Shown here piece after piece: positions 1 to 8,007 of a DNA stretch of 11,115 nucleotides. Position numbers and translations under genes: made by a program. The stretch spans positions 1 to 11,115 of the forward strand of contig JAJZFF010000141.1 in assembly GCA_021805485.1 (NCBI GenBank), in the 5' to 3' direction. The notes beneath the pieces are model-generated. The model did not search any database and had not been told where the DNA came from. It saw only the letters and a program-made list of their open reading frames with translations. Each line of letters begins with the position of its first letter. The stretch's first letter is position 1. The stretch is from Pseudomonadota bacterium. GTDB taxonomy: Bacteria > Pseudomonadota > Alphaproteobacteria > Acetobacterales > Acetobacteraceae.

Positions 1-274
1 CCCCCGGCACCGTCCCCACCGCGAGGCGCACCGCCTCGGGCAGTTCCTGCGCGCTGGGGCAGGCTGGCGCGGTCAGCGTCATCTCCACCTTCACCGCCCC
101 ACCCTCGATCTCGATCGCGTAGATCAGCCCGAGCTCGAAGATGTTCACCGGAATCTCCGGGTCATAGACCGTGGCGATCGCCGCGATCACGTTCTCCTCG
201 CTCACCACAGGCGGGGTTTCGCCCTCCGGCGTCCAGGTGGTCACCGGTTCGGTCCTGGCCATGTCATCCGCCAT
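1..274 (-). CDS. sufT: SUF-associated DUF59 (MIP18-like) protein SufT, 3' end outside window
   Basis: The first 91 codons of a DUF59/MIP18-family protein are visible; the rest lies beyond position 1. The family hallmark DPEIPVNIFELGLIY is at residues 38-52, followed by a conserved cysteine at 72 in a TAPACPS segment. Proteins of this type encoded at the end of suf operons (SufT) are accessory factors in maturation or transfer of Fe-S clusters. I chose the ATG at 274 because a GGAG motif sits 7 nt upstream. An in-frame ATG at 262 would avoid the 11-bp overlap with sufU but has a poorer ribosome site. It is the seventh gene of the operon in this window; a SufA/ErpA-type carrier might follow outside it. 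Family assignment is firm, but the biochemical role is less defined than for the core Suf proteins. Confidence 0.9.
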   Translation of the reverse strand, partial: MADDMARTEPVTTWTPEGETPPVVSEENVIAAIATVYDPEIPVNIFELGLIYAIEIEGGAVKVEMTLTAPACPSAQELPEAVRLAVGTVPG

Positions 275-719
275 GTCCGGTCTCCATCATCTTGGTCAGC
301 GCGGCGCGTAGCGCCTGCCAGGGAAGTGTCGCGCAGCGGTGGCGCGAGCGGTATTCATGAACGCCCGACAGCGCCCGCAATTCGCTGAAATCCTCGCGGT
401 CGGGCACCGCCCCGGTCGCCACCATCGTCTCGAAGGCGCCGGCAAGCTCATCGGCCGCCGCGCGCGTGCGCCCGGCCACCGCATCCGCCATCAGATCGGC
501 CGAAGCGATGCAGATCGCGCAGCCGCGGGTCTCGTGCCATACCTCGCCGATCGTCTCGCCCGCGCAGCTCAGGCGCAGGTGAACCCGATCGCCGCACATC
601 GGGTTGTCGCCCTCCGCCTCGGCGTCGAAGTGCTCCGGCCGGCCGGCATGCAGCGGCGCGCGGGCGCGCTCCATGATCAGAAGCTGATACAGATCGCCGA
701 TATCCGCCGCACCGCTCAT
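264..719 (-). CDS. sufU: SufU-type IscU-like sulfur acceptor / Fe-S assembly protein
   Basis: This 151-residue protein has the IscU/NifU-N fold signature with all SufU metal-ligand positions: C42 and D44 in NPMCGD, C67 in GCAIC, and C129 in HRCATLPW. The stretch between the second and third cysteines is long, which is the SufU-type insertion that separates SufU from scaffold IscU. In Bacillus, SufU is a zinc-dependent sulfurtransferase that takes persulfide sulfur from SufS; the same role is inferred here because it directly follows sufS and no sufE is seen. The ATG at 719 forms an ATGA overlap with the sufS stop, and there is only a weak purine-rich site upstream, so expression probably depends on coupling to sufS. 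An extra cysteine at 70 (GCAIC) sits close to a ligand. It could be annotated as a NifU-like scaffold instead. Confidence 0.93.
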   Translation of the reverse strand: MSGAADIGDLYQLLIMERARAPLHAGRPEHFDAEAEGDNPMCGDRVHLRLSCAGETIGEVWHETRGCAICIASADLMADAVAGRTRAAADELAGAFETMVATGAVPDREDFSELRALSGVHEYRSRHRCATLPWQALRAALTKMMETGHGG

Positions 720-1960
720 CCGCCGAACACCTGCTGCACGCGCCGCAGCCCCGCCGCCAGCGCGTCGATCTCCTCCATCGTCGTATAGACGCCAAAGGTC
801 GCGCGGGCGGTGCTATCGAGCCCGAGCCGGCGGGTCAGCGGTTCGGCGCAATGATGCCCGGCGCGCACCGCGATCCCCTGCTTGTCGAGCAGGGTGGCGA
901 CGTCGTGCGCGTGCACCCCGTCCATCGTGAAGGCGACCACCCCGCCGCGGTCCTGCGCCCGCCCGACCACGTTCACGCCATCGATCGCATCGAGCGTCGC
1001 CAGCGCGTGATCGGTCAGCGCCCGCTCATGCGCGGCGATCGCCGGGAAGCCGATCGCGTTCACATAGTCGATCGCCGCCGCCAGACCCACCGCCTCGACG
1101 ATCGCCGGCGTTCCCGCCTCGAACCGGTAGGGCGGCTCGGCCCAGGTCGACTTTTCGTAGCTCACGCTGCGGATCATGTCGCCGCCGCCGAGGAAGGGCG
1201 GCATCGCATCGAGCAGCTCGCGCTTGCCGAACAGCACCCCGATGCCGGAGGGGCCATAGAGCTTGTGACCGGAAAACACGTAGAAATCCGCATCGATCGC
1301 GCGCACGTCCACCGCCCGGTGCACCACCGCTTGCGCGCCGTCGAGCAGCAGCCGCGCCCCGCGCTCGTGCGCAAAGGCGGCAAGGCGCTCGACCGGCGTG
1401 TAGGTGCCGAGCACGTTCGACATATGGGTGATCGCCAGCAGCCGCACCCGCCCATCGGCGAATTGCCGCTCCAGATCGGCGAAATCCAGTTCGCCGGCAT
1501 CGGTGATCCTGGCGATGCGCAGCTCGATCCCGTGCGAATCCCGCAGCATCTGCCAGGGCACGAGATTGGCGTGGTGCTCCATTTCGCTCACCACCACCGC
1601 ATCGCCTGGACGCAGCGCCGAGCGCCCGAACGTCGCGGCGACGAGGTTGATCCCCTCGGTCGCGTTGCGCACGAAGACGATTTCCTCCCGCGCCGCGTTG
1701 AGGAAGGACGCCACCTTGTCCCGCGCCGCCTCGTAATCGTCCGAGGCGCGCTCGCTCAGCCAGTGCAGCCCGCGATGGACATTGGCGTAGCGCGTCTCCA
1801 TCGAGCGGACCATCGCGTCGATCACCGCGCGCGGCTTCTGCGCCGAGGCGCCGCTGTCGAGAAACACCAGCTTCCTGCCATGCACCGTCTGCGACAGGAT
1901 GGGGAAATCGGCGCGGATGCGCGCGATGTCGAAACCCGGCTGCTCGATGGCTGCGCTCAT
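716..1960 (-). CDS. sufS: SufS group II cysteine desulfurase
   Basis: A 414-residue PLP-dependent cysteine desulfurase that removes sulfur from L-cysteine as an enzyme-bound persulfide for Fe-S assembly. Seen in the sequence: H130 in EMEHHANLVPW stacks on PLP; D208 and Q210 in LLLDGAQAVVH contact the cofactor; K233 in FSGHKLYGP is the Schiff-base lysine; C371 in RAGHHCAEPL is the persulfide cysteine; and R386 is the substrate-carboxylate arginine. The short active-site loop around C371 marks a SufS/CsdA-type rather than IscS-type enzyme, and the length matches the family. I start at 1960 rather than the in-frame ATG at 1975 because 1960 makes an ATGA overlap with sufD and follows a GGGAGG site. 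SufU, encoded next, is the likely sulfur acceptor. Confidence 0.97.
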   Translation of the reverse strand: MSAAIEQPGFDIARIRADFPILSQTVHGRKLVFLDSGASAQKPRAVIDAMVRSMETRYANVHRGLHWLSERASDDYEAARDKVASFLNAAREEIVFVRNATEGINLVAATFGRSALRPGDAVVVSEMEHHANLVPWQMLRDSHGIELRIARITDAGELDFADLERQFADGRVRLLAITHMSNVLGTYTPVERLAAFAHERGARLLLDGAQAVVHRAVDVRAIDADFYVFSGHKLYGPSGIGVLFGKRELLDAMPPFLGGGDMIRSVSYEKSTWAEPPYRFEAGTPAIVEAVGLAAAIDYVNAIGFPAIAAHERALTDHALATLDAIDGVNVVGRAQDRGGVVAFTMDGVHAHDVATLLDKQGIAVRAGHHCAEPLTRRLGLDSTARATFGVYTTMEEIDALAAGLRRVQQVFGG

Positions 1961-3171
1961 GCGCCCTCCCGCCACCAGGCGCCGATCGCCGCCTCGAAGA
2001 CGGCCCGCGCCGCATCGTCGGTCACCGGCTCCAGCGCCTCATCGAGAAAGGCGCGGATCAGGATCGACTGCGCCTCCGCCGCCGGCACGCCGCGGCTGCG
2101 CAGGTAGAAAAGCTGCTCGGGGTCGAGCGCGCCGATCGTCGCGCCATGGCTGCACTTCACGTCGTCGGCGAAGATTTCCAGCTCCGGCTTGCTGTCGATC
2201 TCCGCCTCGTCCGATAGCAGCAGCGCCTGGTTCATCTGGTAGCCGTCGGTCTTCTGCGCGACGCGATCGACCTCGATCCGCCCCTGGAACACGCCGCGCG
2301 CCGCCCCGGCCAGGACCGACTTGACCGTCTGCCGCGAAGCACAGCCCGGCGCGTCGTGCCGCACCACCGTGGTCACATCGCCATGCTGGGTGCCGGCGAG
2401 CATCTGTGCGGCGTTGAGATGGACATCCGCCGCCGGGCCGGTCAGCCGCGCATGGGTCTCGTTGCGGCTGAGCCGGGCGCCGCGATTGAGGGTGAAGCTC
2501 TCATAGCCCGCCCCGCCCGCGATCTCGGCGAAAATGGTGGCGACATGCACCGCATCGCCGGATTCATCCTGCAGCCGGTAATGGTTGAGCCGCGCCCCCT
2601 CGCCGAGGTCCACCTCGAAGACCGGCGCGTGCAGATAGCTGCCCTCACCGCGCGCGGTCTCGATCAGCGTCAGCGTCGCGCCGGCGCCGAGCGCGATCCG
2701 GTGGCGCGGCGCGATGGCCGGCATCGTCTCGCCCTGGCCGGCGGCCAGCGCCACCAGGAACAACGTGCCGCCCTGCTGGCCCGGCGCCAGGGTGATGGCC
2801 ACGCCATCCTCCGCCAGCGCGGTGTTCAGCGCGACGACCACGCCGCCGCGCGCCGCATCCGCCGCCGCATCGCCCAAGGCCGCATCACCCAGCCGGCTCA
2901 CCCAGTCGGGCGCCGCCGAGCGCGCCGCATCGAACCGGCCATTGACGAACACAACGCGCTGCCCTTCCGGCAGCTCTGCTTCAACCTGCACCGCCGGGGC
3001 GGGGCCGAGAGCAAAACCGCGCAGCCCGGCCGCAAGATCGGTATAATGCCAGGCCTCGTCGCGCTTCGTCGGCCAGCCGCCGGCGCGCACCCGCGCCGCC
3101 GCCGCCTCCCGCGCGGACGCGCCCGGCAGCGCCGCGAGGTCGAAGCCGTCGAGCAGGTCAGTCCCGCTCAT
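1957..3171 (-). CDS. sufD: SufD, Fe-S assembly scaffold subunit
   Basis: A 404-residue SufB/SufD-family beta-helix protein. The N-terminal helical part carries KRDEAWHYTDL (residues 37-46), the conserved entry motif of SufD. The C-terminal core has KCSHGATIGALDPEQLFYLRSRG (about 339-361, shown in two parts here: the key residues are C340 and H342), corresponding to the cluster-interface His/Cys region of E. coli SufD. SufD pairs with SufB and the SufC ATPase in the cytosolic SufBCD scaffold and is needed for iron acquisition during de novo cluster assembly. The N-terminal half is alanine-rich and divergent, as is common in alphaproteobacteria. The start at 3171 overlaps the sufC stop by ATGA and has a GGAGG site 4 nt upstream, supporting coupled translation. 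Confidence 0.95.
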   Translation of the reverse strand: MSGTDLLDGFDLAALPGASAREAAAARVRAGGWPTKRDEAWHYTDLAAGLRGFALGPAPAVQVEAELPEGQRVVFVNGRFDAARSAAPDWVSRLGDAALGDAAADAARGGVVVALNTALAEDGVAITLAPGQQGGTLFLVALAAGQGETMPAIAPRHRIALGAGATLTLIETARGEGSYLHAPVFEVDLGEGARLNHYRLQDESGDAVHVATIFAEIAGGAGYESFTLNRGARLSRNETHARLTGPAADVHLNAAQMLAGTQHGDVTTVVRHDAPGCASRQTVKSVLAGAARGVFQGRIEVDRVAQKTDGYQMNQALLLSDEAEIDSKPELEIFADDVKCSHGATIGALDPEQLFYLRSRGVPAAEAQSILIRAFLDEALEPVTDDAARAVFEAAIGAWWREGA

Positions 3172-3911
3172 GCCGCCTCCAGCCCCGCGTAGCCGTTGGC
3201 CTCCAGCTCGTGCGCAAGCTCCGGCCCGCCGGAACGGACGATCTTGCCGGACGCCAGCACATGCACCCGGTCCGGCACGATATGGTCGAGCAACCGCTGG
3301 TAATGCGTGATGACCAGCGCCGAGAACGCGGGCCCGCGCAGCGCGTTCACCCCCTCGGCAACAATCTTGAGCGCATCGATATCCAGCCCGGAATCGGTCT
3401 CGTCGAGCAGCGCCAGGGTCGGCTTCAGCAGCGCCATCTGCAGCACCTCGTTGCGCTTCTTCTCGCCGCCCGAGAACCCGACATTGACGTTCCGCTTCAG
3501 CATGTCGTCGGGCATCTTCAGCGCCTTCACCGCCGCCCGCGCCTCCTTGAGGAACTGCACGGCGTCGAGTTCCGCCTCGCCGCGCGCCCGGCGGATCGCG
3601 TTCAGCGCGGTGCGGATGAAATTCGCGTTGCCCACCCCCGGCAGCTCGACCGGATACTGGAAGGCAAGAAACACCCCGGCCGCCGCCCGCTCCTCCGGCT
3701 CCATCGCCAGCAAATCGGCGCCGTTATACGTCACGCTGCCGCCGGTCACGTCGTAGCCCTCGCGGCCCGACAGCACATAGGACAGGGTGGATTTCCCCGC
3801 CCCGTTCGGCCCCATGATCGCGTGCACCTCGCCCTCCGGCACGGTCAGGTCGATCCCGCGCAGGATCTCCTTGCCATCGATGGTCGCGGTCAGTCCCTTG
3901 ATTTCAAGCAT
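3168..3911 (-). CDS. sufC: SufC, Fe-S assembly ATPase
   Basis: A 247-residue ABC-type ATPase, the usual length for SufC. Visible motifs are Walker A GPNGAGKS (34-41, K40), the Q-loop FQYP around residue 85, the ABC signature FSGGEKKRNE (146-155), Walker B LALLDETDSGLD (D170, catalytic E171) and the H-switch H203 in VITHYQRLL. It has no membrane segments; SufC is a soluble ATPase that dimerises within SufBCD and drives the conformational change exposing the cluster site. It starts 9 nt after the sufB stop with a GAGGA site 6 nt upstream of ATG, and its stop overlaps the sufD start. Identification is secure because of the SufC-specific signature and the flanking sufB and sufD. Confidence 0.98.
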   Translation of the reverse strand: MLEIKGLTATIDGKEILRGIDLTVPEGEVHAIMGPNGAGKSTLSYVLSGREGYDVTGGSVTYNGADLLAMEPEERAAAGVFLAFQYPVELPGVGNANFIRTALNAIRRARGEAELDAVQFLKEARAAVKALKMPDDMLKRNVNVGFSGGEKKRNEVLQMALLKPTLALLDETDSGLDIDALKIVAEGVNALRGPAFSALVITHYQRLLDHIVPDRVHVLASGKIVRSGGPELAHELEANGYAGLEAA

Positions 3912-3920
3912 GTTGCGTCC

Positions 3921-5372
3921 TCAGCCCACGGAGCCTTCGAGAGACACGGCGAGCAGCTTCTGCGCCTCGACCGCGAACTCCATCGGCAATTCCTTCAAAA
4001 CATCCCGGCAGAAGCCGTTGACCAGCAGCCCCACCGCGTCCTCTTCCGAAAGTCCGCGCGCGCGGCAGTAGAACAGCTGGTCGTCGGCGATCTTCGAGGT
4101 CGTCGCCTCGTGCTCGACCTTGGCCGTGCGGTTGCGGCTCTCGATATAGGGCACCGTATGCGCGCCGCAGCGATCGCCGATCAGCAGACTGTCGCACTGG
4201 GTGAAATTGCGCGCATTCGCCGCGCGCGGCATGATCCGCACCAGCCCGCGATAGGTGTTGTTCGACCGCCCGGCCGAGATCCCCTTGGAGACGATCGTGC
4301 TCGTCGTGTTGGGCGCCAAGTGGATCATCTTGGTGCCGGTATCGGCCTGCTGGAAATTGTTCGTCACCGCCACCGAGTAGAACTCGCCGGTCGAACCCTC
4401 GCCCTGCAGGATGCAGGAGGGATATTTCCAGGTGATGGCCGAGCCGGTTTCCACCTGGGTCCAGGAAATCTTCGAGTTCCGCCCCCGGCAGGCGCCGCGC
4501 TTGGTCACGAAATTATAAATCCCGCCGCGCCCCTCGGCATCGCCCGGATACCAGTTCTGCACGGTCGAATACTTGATCGTCGCCTCGTCGAGCGCGACGA
4601 GTTCGACCACCGCGGCGTGAAGCTGGTTCTCGTCGCGCATCGGCGCCGTGCAGCCCTCGAGATACGACACGCTGGCCCCCGCCTCGGCGATGATCAGCGT
4701 GCGCTCGAACTGCCCGGTGTTGCGGGCGTTGATGCGGAAATAGGTCGAAAGCTCCATCGGGCAGCGCACGCCCTTCGGCACGAAGACGAAGCTGCCATCG
4801 GAAAACACCGCCGAGTTCAGCGCGGCGTAATAATTGTCACCCGCCGGCACGACGCTGCCGAGATATTTCCGCACGAGATCGGGATGCTCGCGCACCGCCT
4901 CGGAAATCGAGCAGAAGATCACACCGGCCTTGGCCAGCGATTCGCGGAACGTCGTCGCGACCGAGACGCTGTCGAACACGGCATCGACGGCGATGCCCGC
5001 CAGCGCCGCTCGCTCGTTCAGCGGAATGCCGAGCTTCTCGTACATCGCGAGCAGTTCGGGATCGACCTCGTCGAGCGATTTCGGCGCCGGCTTCTTAGGT
5101 GCCGCGTAATAATGCAGGTCCTGATAGTCGATCTTCGGATGATGGATGCGCGCCCAAGCCGGGTCTTCCATCGACAGCCAGGCGCGATACGCCTTGAGCC
5201 GCCATTCGAGCAGCCATTCCGGCTCGCCCTTCTTCGCCGAGATGAGCCGGACGATGTCCTCATTCAGCCCTTTTGGCGCGAACTCCATCTCGATATTCGT
5301 CTCGAAGCCGAACTTGTAGCCGCCGCCGGATATCCGGTCGACAGTCTCGATCGTCTCGTTCACGGCAGGCAT
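3921..5372 (-). CDS. sufB: SufB, Fe-S assembly scaffold subunit
   Basis: A 483-residue SufB with the family's typical length and strong conservation. The cluster-related cysteine is C393 in [12 protein letters not shown], the equivalent of E. coli Cys405, and the partner acidic/histidine pair is E420-H421 in [10 protein letters not shown]. Other SufB landmarks are [20 protein letters not shown] around 195-214 and [13 protein letters not shown] around 281-293. SufB is the core subunit on which the nascent cluster is built at the SufB-SufD interface. The start at 5372 lies 8 nt after the regulator's stop with an AGGGG site about 5 nt upstream. The lack of a terminator between the genes indicates that the regulator and sufB share a transcript. 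Confidence 0.98.
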   Translation of the reverse strand: MPAVNETIETVDRISGGGYKFGFETNIEMEFAPKGLNEDIVRLISAKKGEPEWLLEWRLKAYRAWLSMEDPAWARIHHPKIDYQDLHYYAAPKKPAPKSLDEVDPELLAMYEKLGIPLNERAALAGIAVDAVFDSVSVATTFRESLAKAGVIFCSISEAVREHPDLVRKYLGSVVPAGDNYYAALNSAVFSDGSFVFVPKGVRCPMELSTYFRINARNTGQFERTLIIAEAGASVSYLEGCTAPMRDENQLHAAVVELVALDEATIKYSTVQNWYPGDAEGRGGIYNFVTKRGACRGRNSKISWTQVETGSAITWKYPSCILQGEGSTGEFYSVAVTNNFQQADTGTKMIHLAPNTTSTIVSKGISAGRSNNTYRGLVRIMPRAANARNFTQCDSLLIGDRCGAHTVPYIESRNRTAKVEHEATTSKIADDQLFYCRARGLSEEDAVGLLVNGFCRDVLKELPMEFAVEAQKLLAVSLEGSVG

Positions 5373-5380
5373 GGAAACCC

Positions 5381-5848
5381 CTATTCGACAGTTGACGGCG
5401 CGCGGGCCGCGACATCCGGTTCATCGACCCGCAACGCCCTGGGCAATGCGGCCGTCTGCATGTCGTCCAGCGAAATCGCGTTGAGCGCGTCGCTGATCGC
5501 ATCGTTCACGACCCCCCAGCGTCCGGCCATCGGGCATAGCGAAGCGCTGTCGCACGATCCGCCAGTGCCTTCGACGCAGGCGGTCAGTGCAATGGGTCCG
5601 TCGATCGCCACGATCACATCGGCGATCGGGATCGCGGCGAGCGGCCGTCCGAGCCGATACCCGCCATGCGCGCCGCGCTGCGACGTCACGAGCCCTGATT
5701 GTGCCAATCCCTTCAGCACTTTCGCCACGGTCGGCTCCGGTATGCCGGTTCCGGCGGCGATCGAGGGCGCGGTTTCGACGCATCCGGCCTGCGCCAAACG
5801 CACCAGCACCACCACGGCATAGTCGGTCAGTCGTGACAATCTCAACAT
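5381..5848 (-). CDS. iscR: Rrf2-family (IscR-like) SUF operon regulator
   Basis: A 155-residue Rrf2-family regulator. Residues 1-65 form the winged helix-turn-helix, with [13 protein letters not shown] at the N-terminus, [10 protein letters not shown] as the recognition region and the wing GAHGGYRL (59-66). Three cysteines, C91, C99 and C105, sit in the linker region where IscR binds [2Fe-2S]; the spacing here is C-x7-C-x5-C. It therefore probably reports Fe-S status and regulates the operon it heads, as IscR/SufR proteins do in other alphaproteobacteria. Whether it represses or activates is not evident. The 122-bp gap upstream contains a nested palindrome that may be its own operator. The start at 5848 has only a weak GGGTGA site. 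The name iscR is used by analogy; a SUF-specific Rrf2 regulator is equally apt. Confidence 0.93.
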   Translation of the reverse strand: MLRLSRLTDYAVVVLVRLAQAGCVETAPSIAAGTGIPEPTVAKVLKGLAQSGLVTSQRGAHGGYRLGRPLAAIPIADVIVAIDGPIALTACVEGTGGSCDSASLCPMAGRWGVVNDAISDALNAISLDDMQTAALPRALRVDEPDVAARAPSTVE

Positions 5849-5859
5849 GGTTCACCCGA

Positions 5860-5889
5860 TTGCGGACAATACAGGTCCTGTTTCCGCAA
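5860..5889 (-). promoter_or_regulatory. Candidate Rrf2/IscR operator palindrome upstream of the suf operon
   Basis: A 30-bp nested inverted repeat begins 11 bp upstream of the regulator start. The outer arms are TTGCGGA (5860-5866) and TCCGCAA (5883-5889), and the inner palindrome is ACAGG-T-CCTGT (5871-5881). The position fits autoregulation of the operon. A TTGACG element on the minus strand (5915-5910) could be a -35 box, but no good -10 box follows at 16-18 bp. A TATTGT hexamer (5871-5866) inside the palindrome is another weak -10 candidate. The dyad is directly visible; its role as operator is inference. Confidence 0.5.
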
Positions 5890-5942
5890 ATGGGCTATCG
5901 GGCAGCGCCCGTCAAGGCCGGTTGCGGGATGGCGCCCCGTGC

Positions 5943-5969
5943 GAAATAACAGCCCGCGCGGACTCGCGG
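5943..5969 (-). terminator. Weak hairpin after gph, possible terminator
   Basis: Immediately after the gph stop, the minus strand reads CCGCG-AGTCCG-CGCGG (5969-5954), then GCTGTTATTT. The 5-bp GC stem followed by a T-rich but interrupted tract resembles an imperfect intrinsic terminator and would separate gph from the suf operon. The stem is short, so the call is tentative. Confidence 0.3.
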
Positions 5970-5970
5970 A

Positions 5971-6621
5971 TCAACCCGGCCCGAGCAGCCGTTCGACCGC
6001 CGGCACCAGCGCCGCCGTCTCGTCGATCGATATCGTCGCCTCCGCGCGACCATATCCCCAACGGACAAAGATGGAAGCCACGCCCAACCCCTCCGCGGTG
6101 GCAATGTCGTTGCGGTGGTCGCCGACCATCACCGCCGCATCCCTGCCGACCGCCATTGCCTCGAGCACCGCGCCGAGATGGCGGGGGTCGGGCTTGCGGA
6201 ACGCGGTGACATCGCCGCCGATCAGCACCGGAAAGAACCGGTCGAGATCCAGTGCAGCCAATACCTTGCGCGCCGAGGCCTCCGGCTTGTTGGTGCACAT
6301 CCCCAGACTGTAACCCCGTGCGGCGAGTGCGCCCAGCGCCTCGGCGATGCCCGGATAGGGTTCGGTTAGGTCGGTCACATGGGCCTCGTAATCGGCCAGG
6401 AAGATGGCCTCGTCCTCGTCATCCGGCGTCATTCCGCGCGCTTCGTAGCCCCGTTTCAGCAACATTTTCGCGCCATCGCCGACCATCGGCGCGACATCCT
6501 CCCGAGAGACCGGCGCCGCGCCATGGCGTGCGAGGGAGCGATTCAGCGCTGCCGCGAGATCCGGCAGGCTATCGATCACCGTGCCGTCCAGATCGAAAAC
6601 AACACCGCGTGCAGCATTCAT
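5971..6621 (-). CDS. gph: Phosphoglycolate phosphatase, HAD superfamily
   Basis: A 216-residue HAD-superfamily hydrolase with all four motifs: I, D10 and D12 in FDLDGTVIDSLPD; II, T110 in MCTNK; III, K143 in FRKPDP; IV, D168 and D172 in MVGDHRNDIATAEGLG. A helical cap lies between motifs I and II (about residues 18-85). The DSLPD and GDHRNDIATA signatures and the overall length match Gph, which dephosphorylates 2-phosphoglycolate arising from DNA 3'-end repair or oxygenase activity. HAD substrates are hard to predict from sequence, so another small phosphosugar is possible. The ATG at 6621 follows CGGAG with 6 nt spacing. It is transcribed away from glmU and toward the suf operon, 122 bp upstream of the Rrf2 gene. 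Confidence 0.88.
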   Translation of the reverse strand: MNAARGVVFDLDGTVIDSLPDLAAALNRSLARHGAAPVSREDVAPMVGDGAKMLLKRGYEARGMTPDDEDEAIFLADYEAHVTDLTEPYPGIAEALGALAARGYSLGMCTNKPEASARKVLAALDLDRFFPVLIGGDVTAFRKPDPRHLGAVLEAMAVGRDAAVMVGDHRNDIATAEGLGVASIFVRWGYGRAEATISIDETAALVPAVERLLGPG

Positions 6622-6693
6622 GACACACTCCGAAATCCTATTTGATGGAAGACCACTTTACAGGCGCGGCCGGCCAAGGCTACCGCTTCGCTC
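6622..6693. promoter_or_regulatory. Divergent gph/glmU promoter spacer
   Basis: The 72-bp gap between two divergent start codons must hold promoters for both. On the plus strand TTTACA (6657-6662) matches a -35 box at five of six positions, but the hexamer 18 bp downstream (TACCGC, 6681-6686) is a poor -10. If used, transcription would start at or next to the glmU ATG. On the minus strand I see no convincing promoter, only the gph ribosome site. Weak support overall. Confidence 0.3.
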
Positions 6694-8007
6694 ATGCACA
6701 ATACCGCCGTGATTCTTGCCGCCGGCCTCGGCACCCGCATGAAGTCGAGCCGGCCCAAGGTGTTGCACCGCATCGCCGGCCAGCCAATGCTCGCCCATCT
6801 CCTCGCCGCCTGCAAGACGGCATTCGGGAACACCGTGGTCGTCACCGGACCGGACATGGACGAGGTCGCGCACGTCGCAGCCCCGCACCCCACCGTGATC
6901 CAAGCTGAGCGCCTCGGCACCGCCCATGCCGCCCTGGCCGCCGCAGATCATTTCGGCGCCGGCGCCGTCACCATCGTCTATGGCGACAACCCGCTGGTCA
7001 GCGGCTCGACGCTCCGCCGCCTCGGCGAACGGCTCGGCGCGGGAGATGCGGCGCTGGCGCTGCTCGGCACGAGGCCGCCCGAGCCCGGCGCCTTCGGCCG
7101 GATTATCGGCCCGGCCGGCTTCGCCGAGCGCATTGTCGAATTCGCCGACGCGACGGAGGCCGAGCGCGCCATCGGCCTGTGCAATGTCGGCGGGTTCTCC
7201 GCCGCCGCCACGGACATGTGCCGCTGGCTCGGGCAGATCGGCAACGCCAATGCGAAGGGCGAATACTACCTCACCGACCTCGTCGCCGTCGCCCGCGCCG
7301 AAGGTGCCGCCGTCGCCGTGGTCGAGGCGCCGTGGGACGAGTGCCGGGGGGTGAATTCCCGCGCCGAACTCGCCGCCGCCGAGGCGGCGATGCAGTCCCG
7401 CTTGCGCGCCGCCGCCCTCGCCGCCGGGGTGACGATGACCGCCCCCGAAACCGTTTTCCTTGCCGCCGACACGGCGCTCGCCGCCGATGTCGTGATCGAG
7501 CCGCATGTCGTTTTTGGCCCCGGTGTTTCGGTCGGGCCGGATGTCACGATCCGCGCCTTCTCCCATCTCGAGGGCTGCACGATCGCCTCCGGCGCTGTCA
7601 TCGGCCCCTATGCGCGGCTGCGCCCGGGCAGCGAGATCGGCGCCGGCGCCCATGTCGGCAATTTCGTCGAGCTCAAGGCCGCCCGCCTCGGCGCGGGGGC
7701 GAAGGCCAATCACCTCACCTATCTTGGCGATGCCGACATCGGGCCGCGCACCAATATCGGCGCCGGCACCATCACCTGCAATTACGACGGCTTCGCCAAG
7801 CACCGCACCACGATCGGCGCCGACGCCTTCATCGGCTCGGATGTCGCCCTCGTTGCCCCGGTTTCGGTGGGCGACCGCGCGATCATCGCCGCCGGCAGCG
7901 TCATCACCGACCCGGTGGCGGCGGACGCGCTGGCGCTCGCCCGCGGCCGGCAGGTCGAAAAGCCCGGCCGCGCCGCCCAACTCCGCATGACGAAGGGAAA
8001 ACGCTGA
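6694..8007 (+). CDS. glmU: GlmU, bifunctional GlcN-1-P acetyltransferase / GlcNAc-1-P uridyltransferase
   Basis: A 437-residue GlmU, slightly shorter than the E. coli enzyme. It makes UDP-N-acetylglucosamine for peptidoglycan and lipopolysaccharide. The N-terminal uridyltransferase domain (about 1-225) shows LAAGLGTRMKSSRPK (K22), QAERLGTAHA (70-79), metal ligand D98 in YGDNP and N221 in GVNSR. A linker helix leads to the left-handed beta-helix acetyltransferase domain (about 245-437), with RLRPG (R309), VELK (K328), NHLTYLGDADIG (catalytic H340, Y343) and NIGAGTITCNYDG (N354). YGDNPL and NVGGF replace the commoner YGDVPL and N-T/S-G; these are mild variants. No clear Shine-Dalgarno site is present before the ATG. 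It overlaps glmS by one base. Confidence 0.97.
   Translation: MHNTAVILAAGLGTRMKSSRPKVLHRIAGQPMLAHLLAACKTAFGNTVVVTGPDMDEVAHVAAPHPTVIQAERLGTAHAALAAADHFGAGAVTIVYGDNPLVSGSTLRRLGERLGAGDAALALLGTRPPEPGAFGRIIGPAGFAERIVEFADATEAERAIGLCNVGGFSAAATDMCRWLGQIGNANAKGEYYLTDLVAVARAEGAAVAVVEAPWDECRGVNSRAELAAAEAAMQSRLRAAALAAGVTMTAPETVFLAADTALAADVVIEPHVVFGPGVSVGPDVTIRAFSHLEGCTIASGAVIGPYARLRPGSEIGAGAHVGNFVELKAARLGAGAKANHLTYLGDADIGPRTNIGAGTITCNYDGFAKHRTTIGADAFIGSDVALVAPVSVGDRAIIAAGSVITDPVAADALALARGRQVEKPGRAAQLRMTKGKR

Noticed and set aside
851..2107. 418-codon plus-strand frame over sufS
   Set aside because: Antisense shadow of sufS with no motif or ribosome site.
3210..5822. 870-codon open frame on the plus strand antisense to sufC, sufB and the Rrf2 gene
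   Set aside because: It mirrors well-conserved genes in a GC-rich genome where antisense frames stay open by codon bias. The translation is rich in Arg, His and Pro and has no recognisable domain.
6658..7980. 440-codon minus-strand frame over glmU
   Set aside because: It lies entirely antisense to a secure GlmU coding region and is low-complexity Gly/Ala/Asp-rich, as expected of a shadow frame.
7179..8006. Upstream extension of the glmS frame, suggesting a fused larger protein
   Set aside because: The extension is arginine-rich sequence out of frame with glmU. The GlmS nucleophile cysteine must follow Met directly, which fixes the start at 8007.
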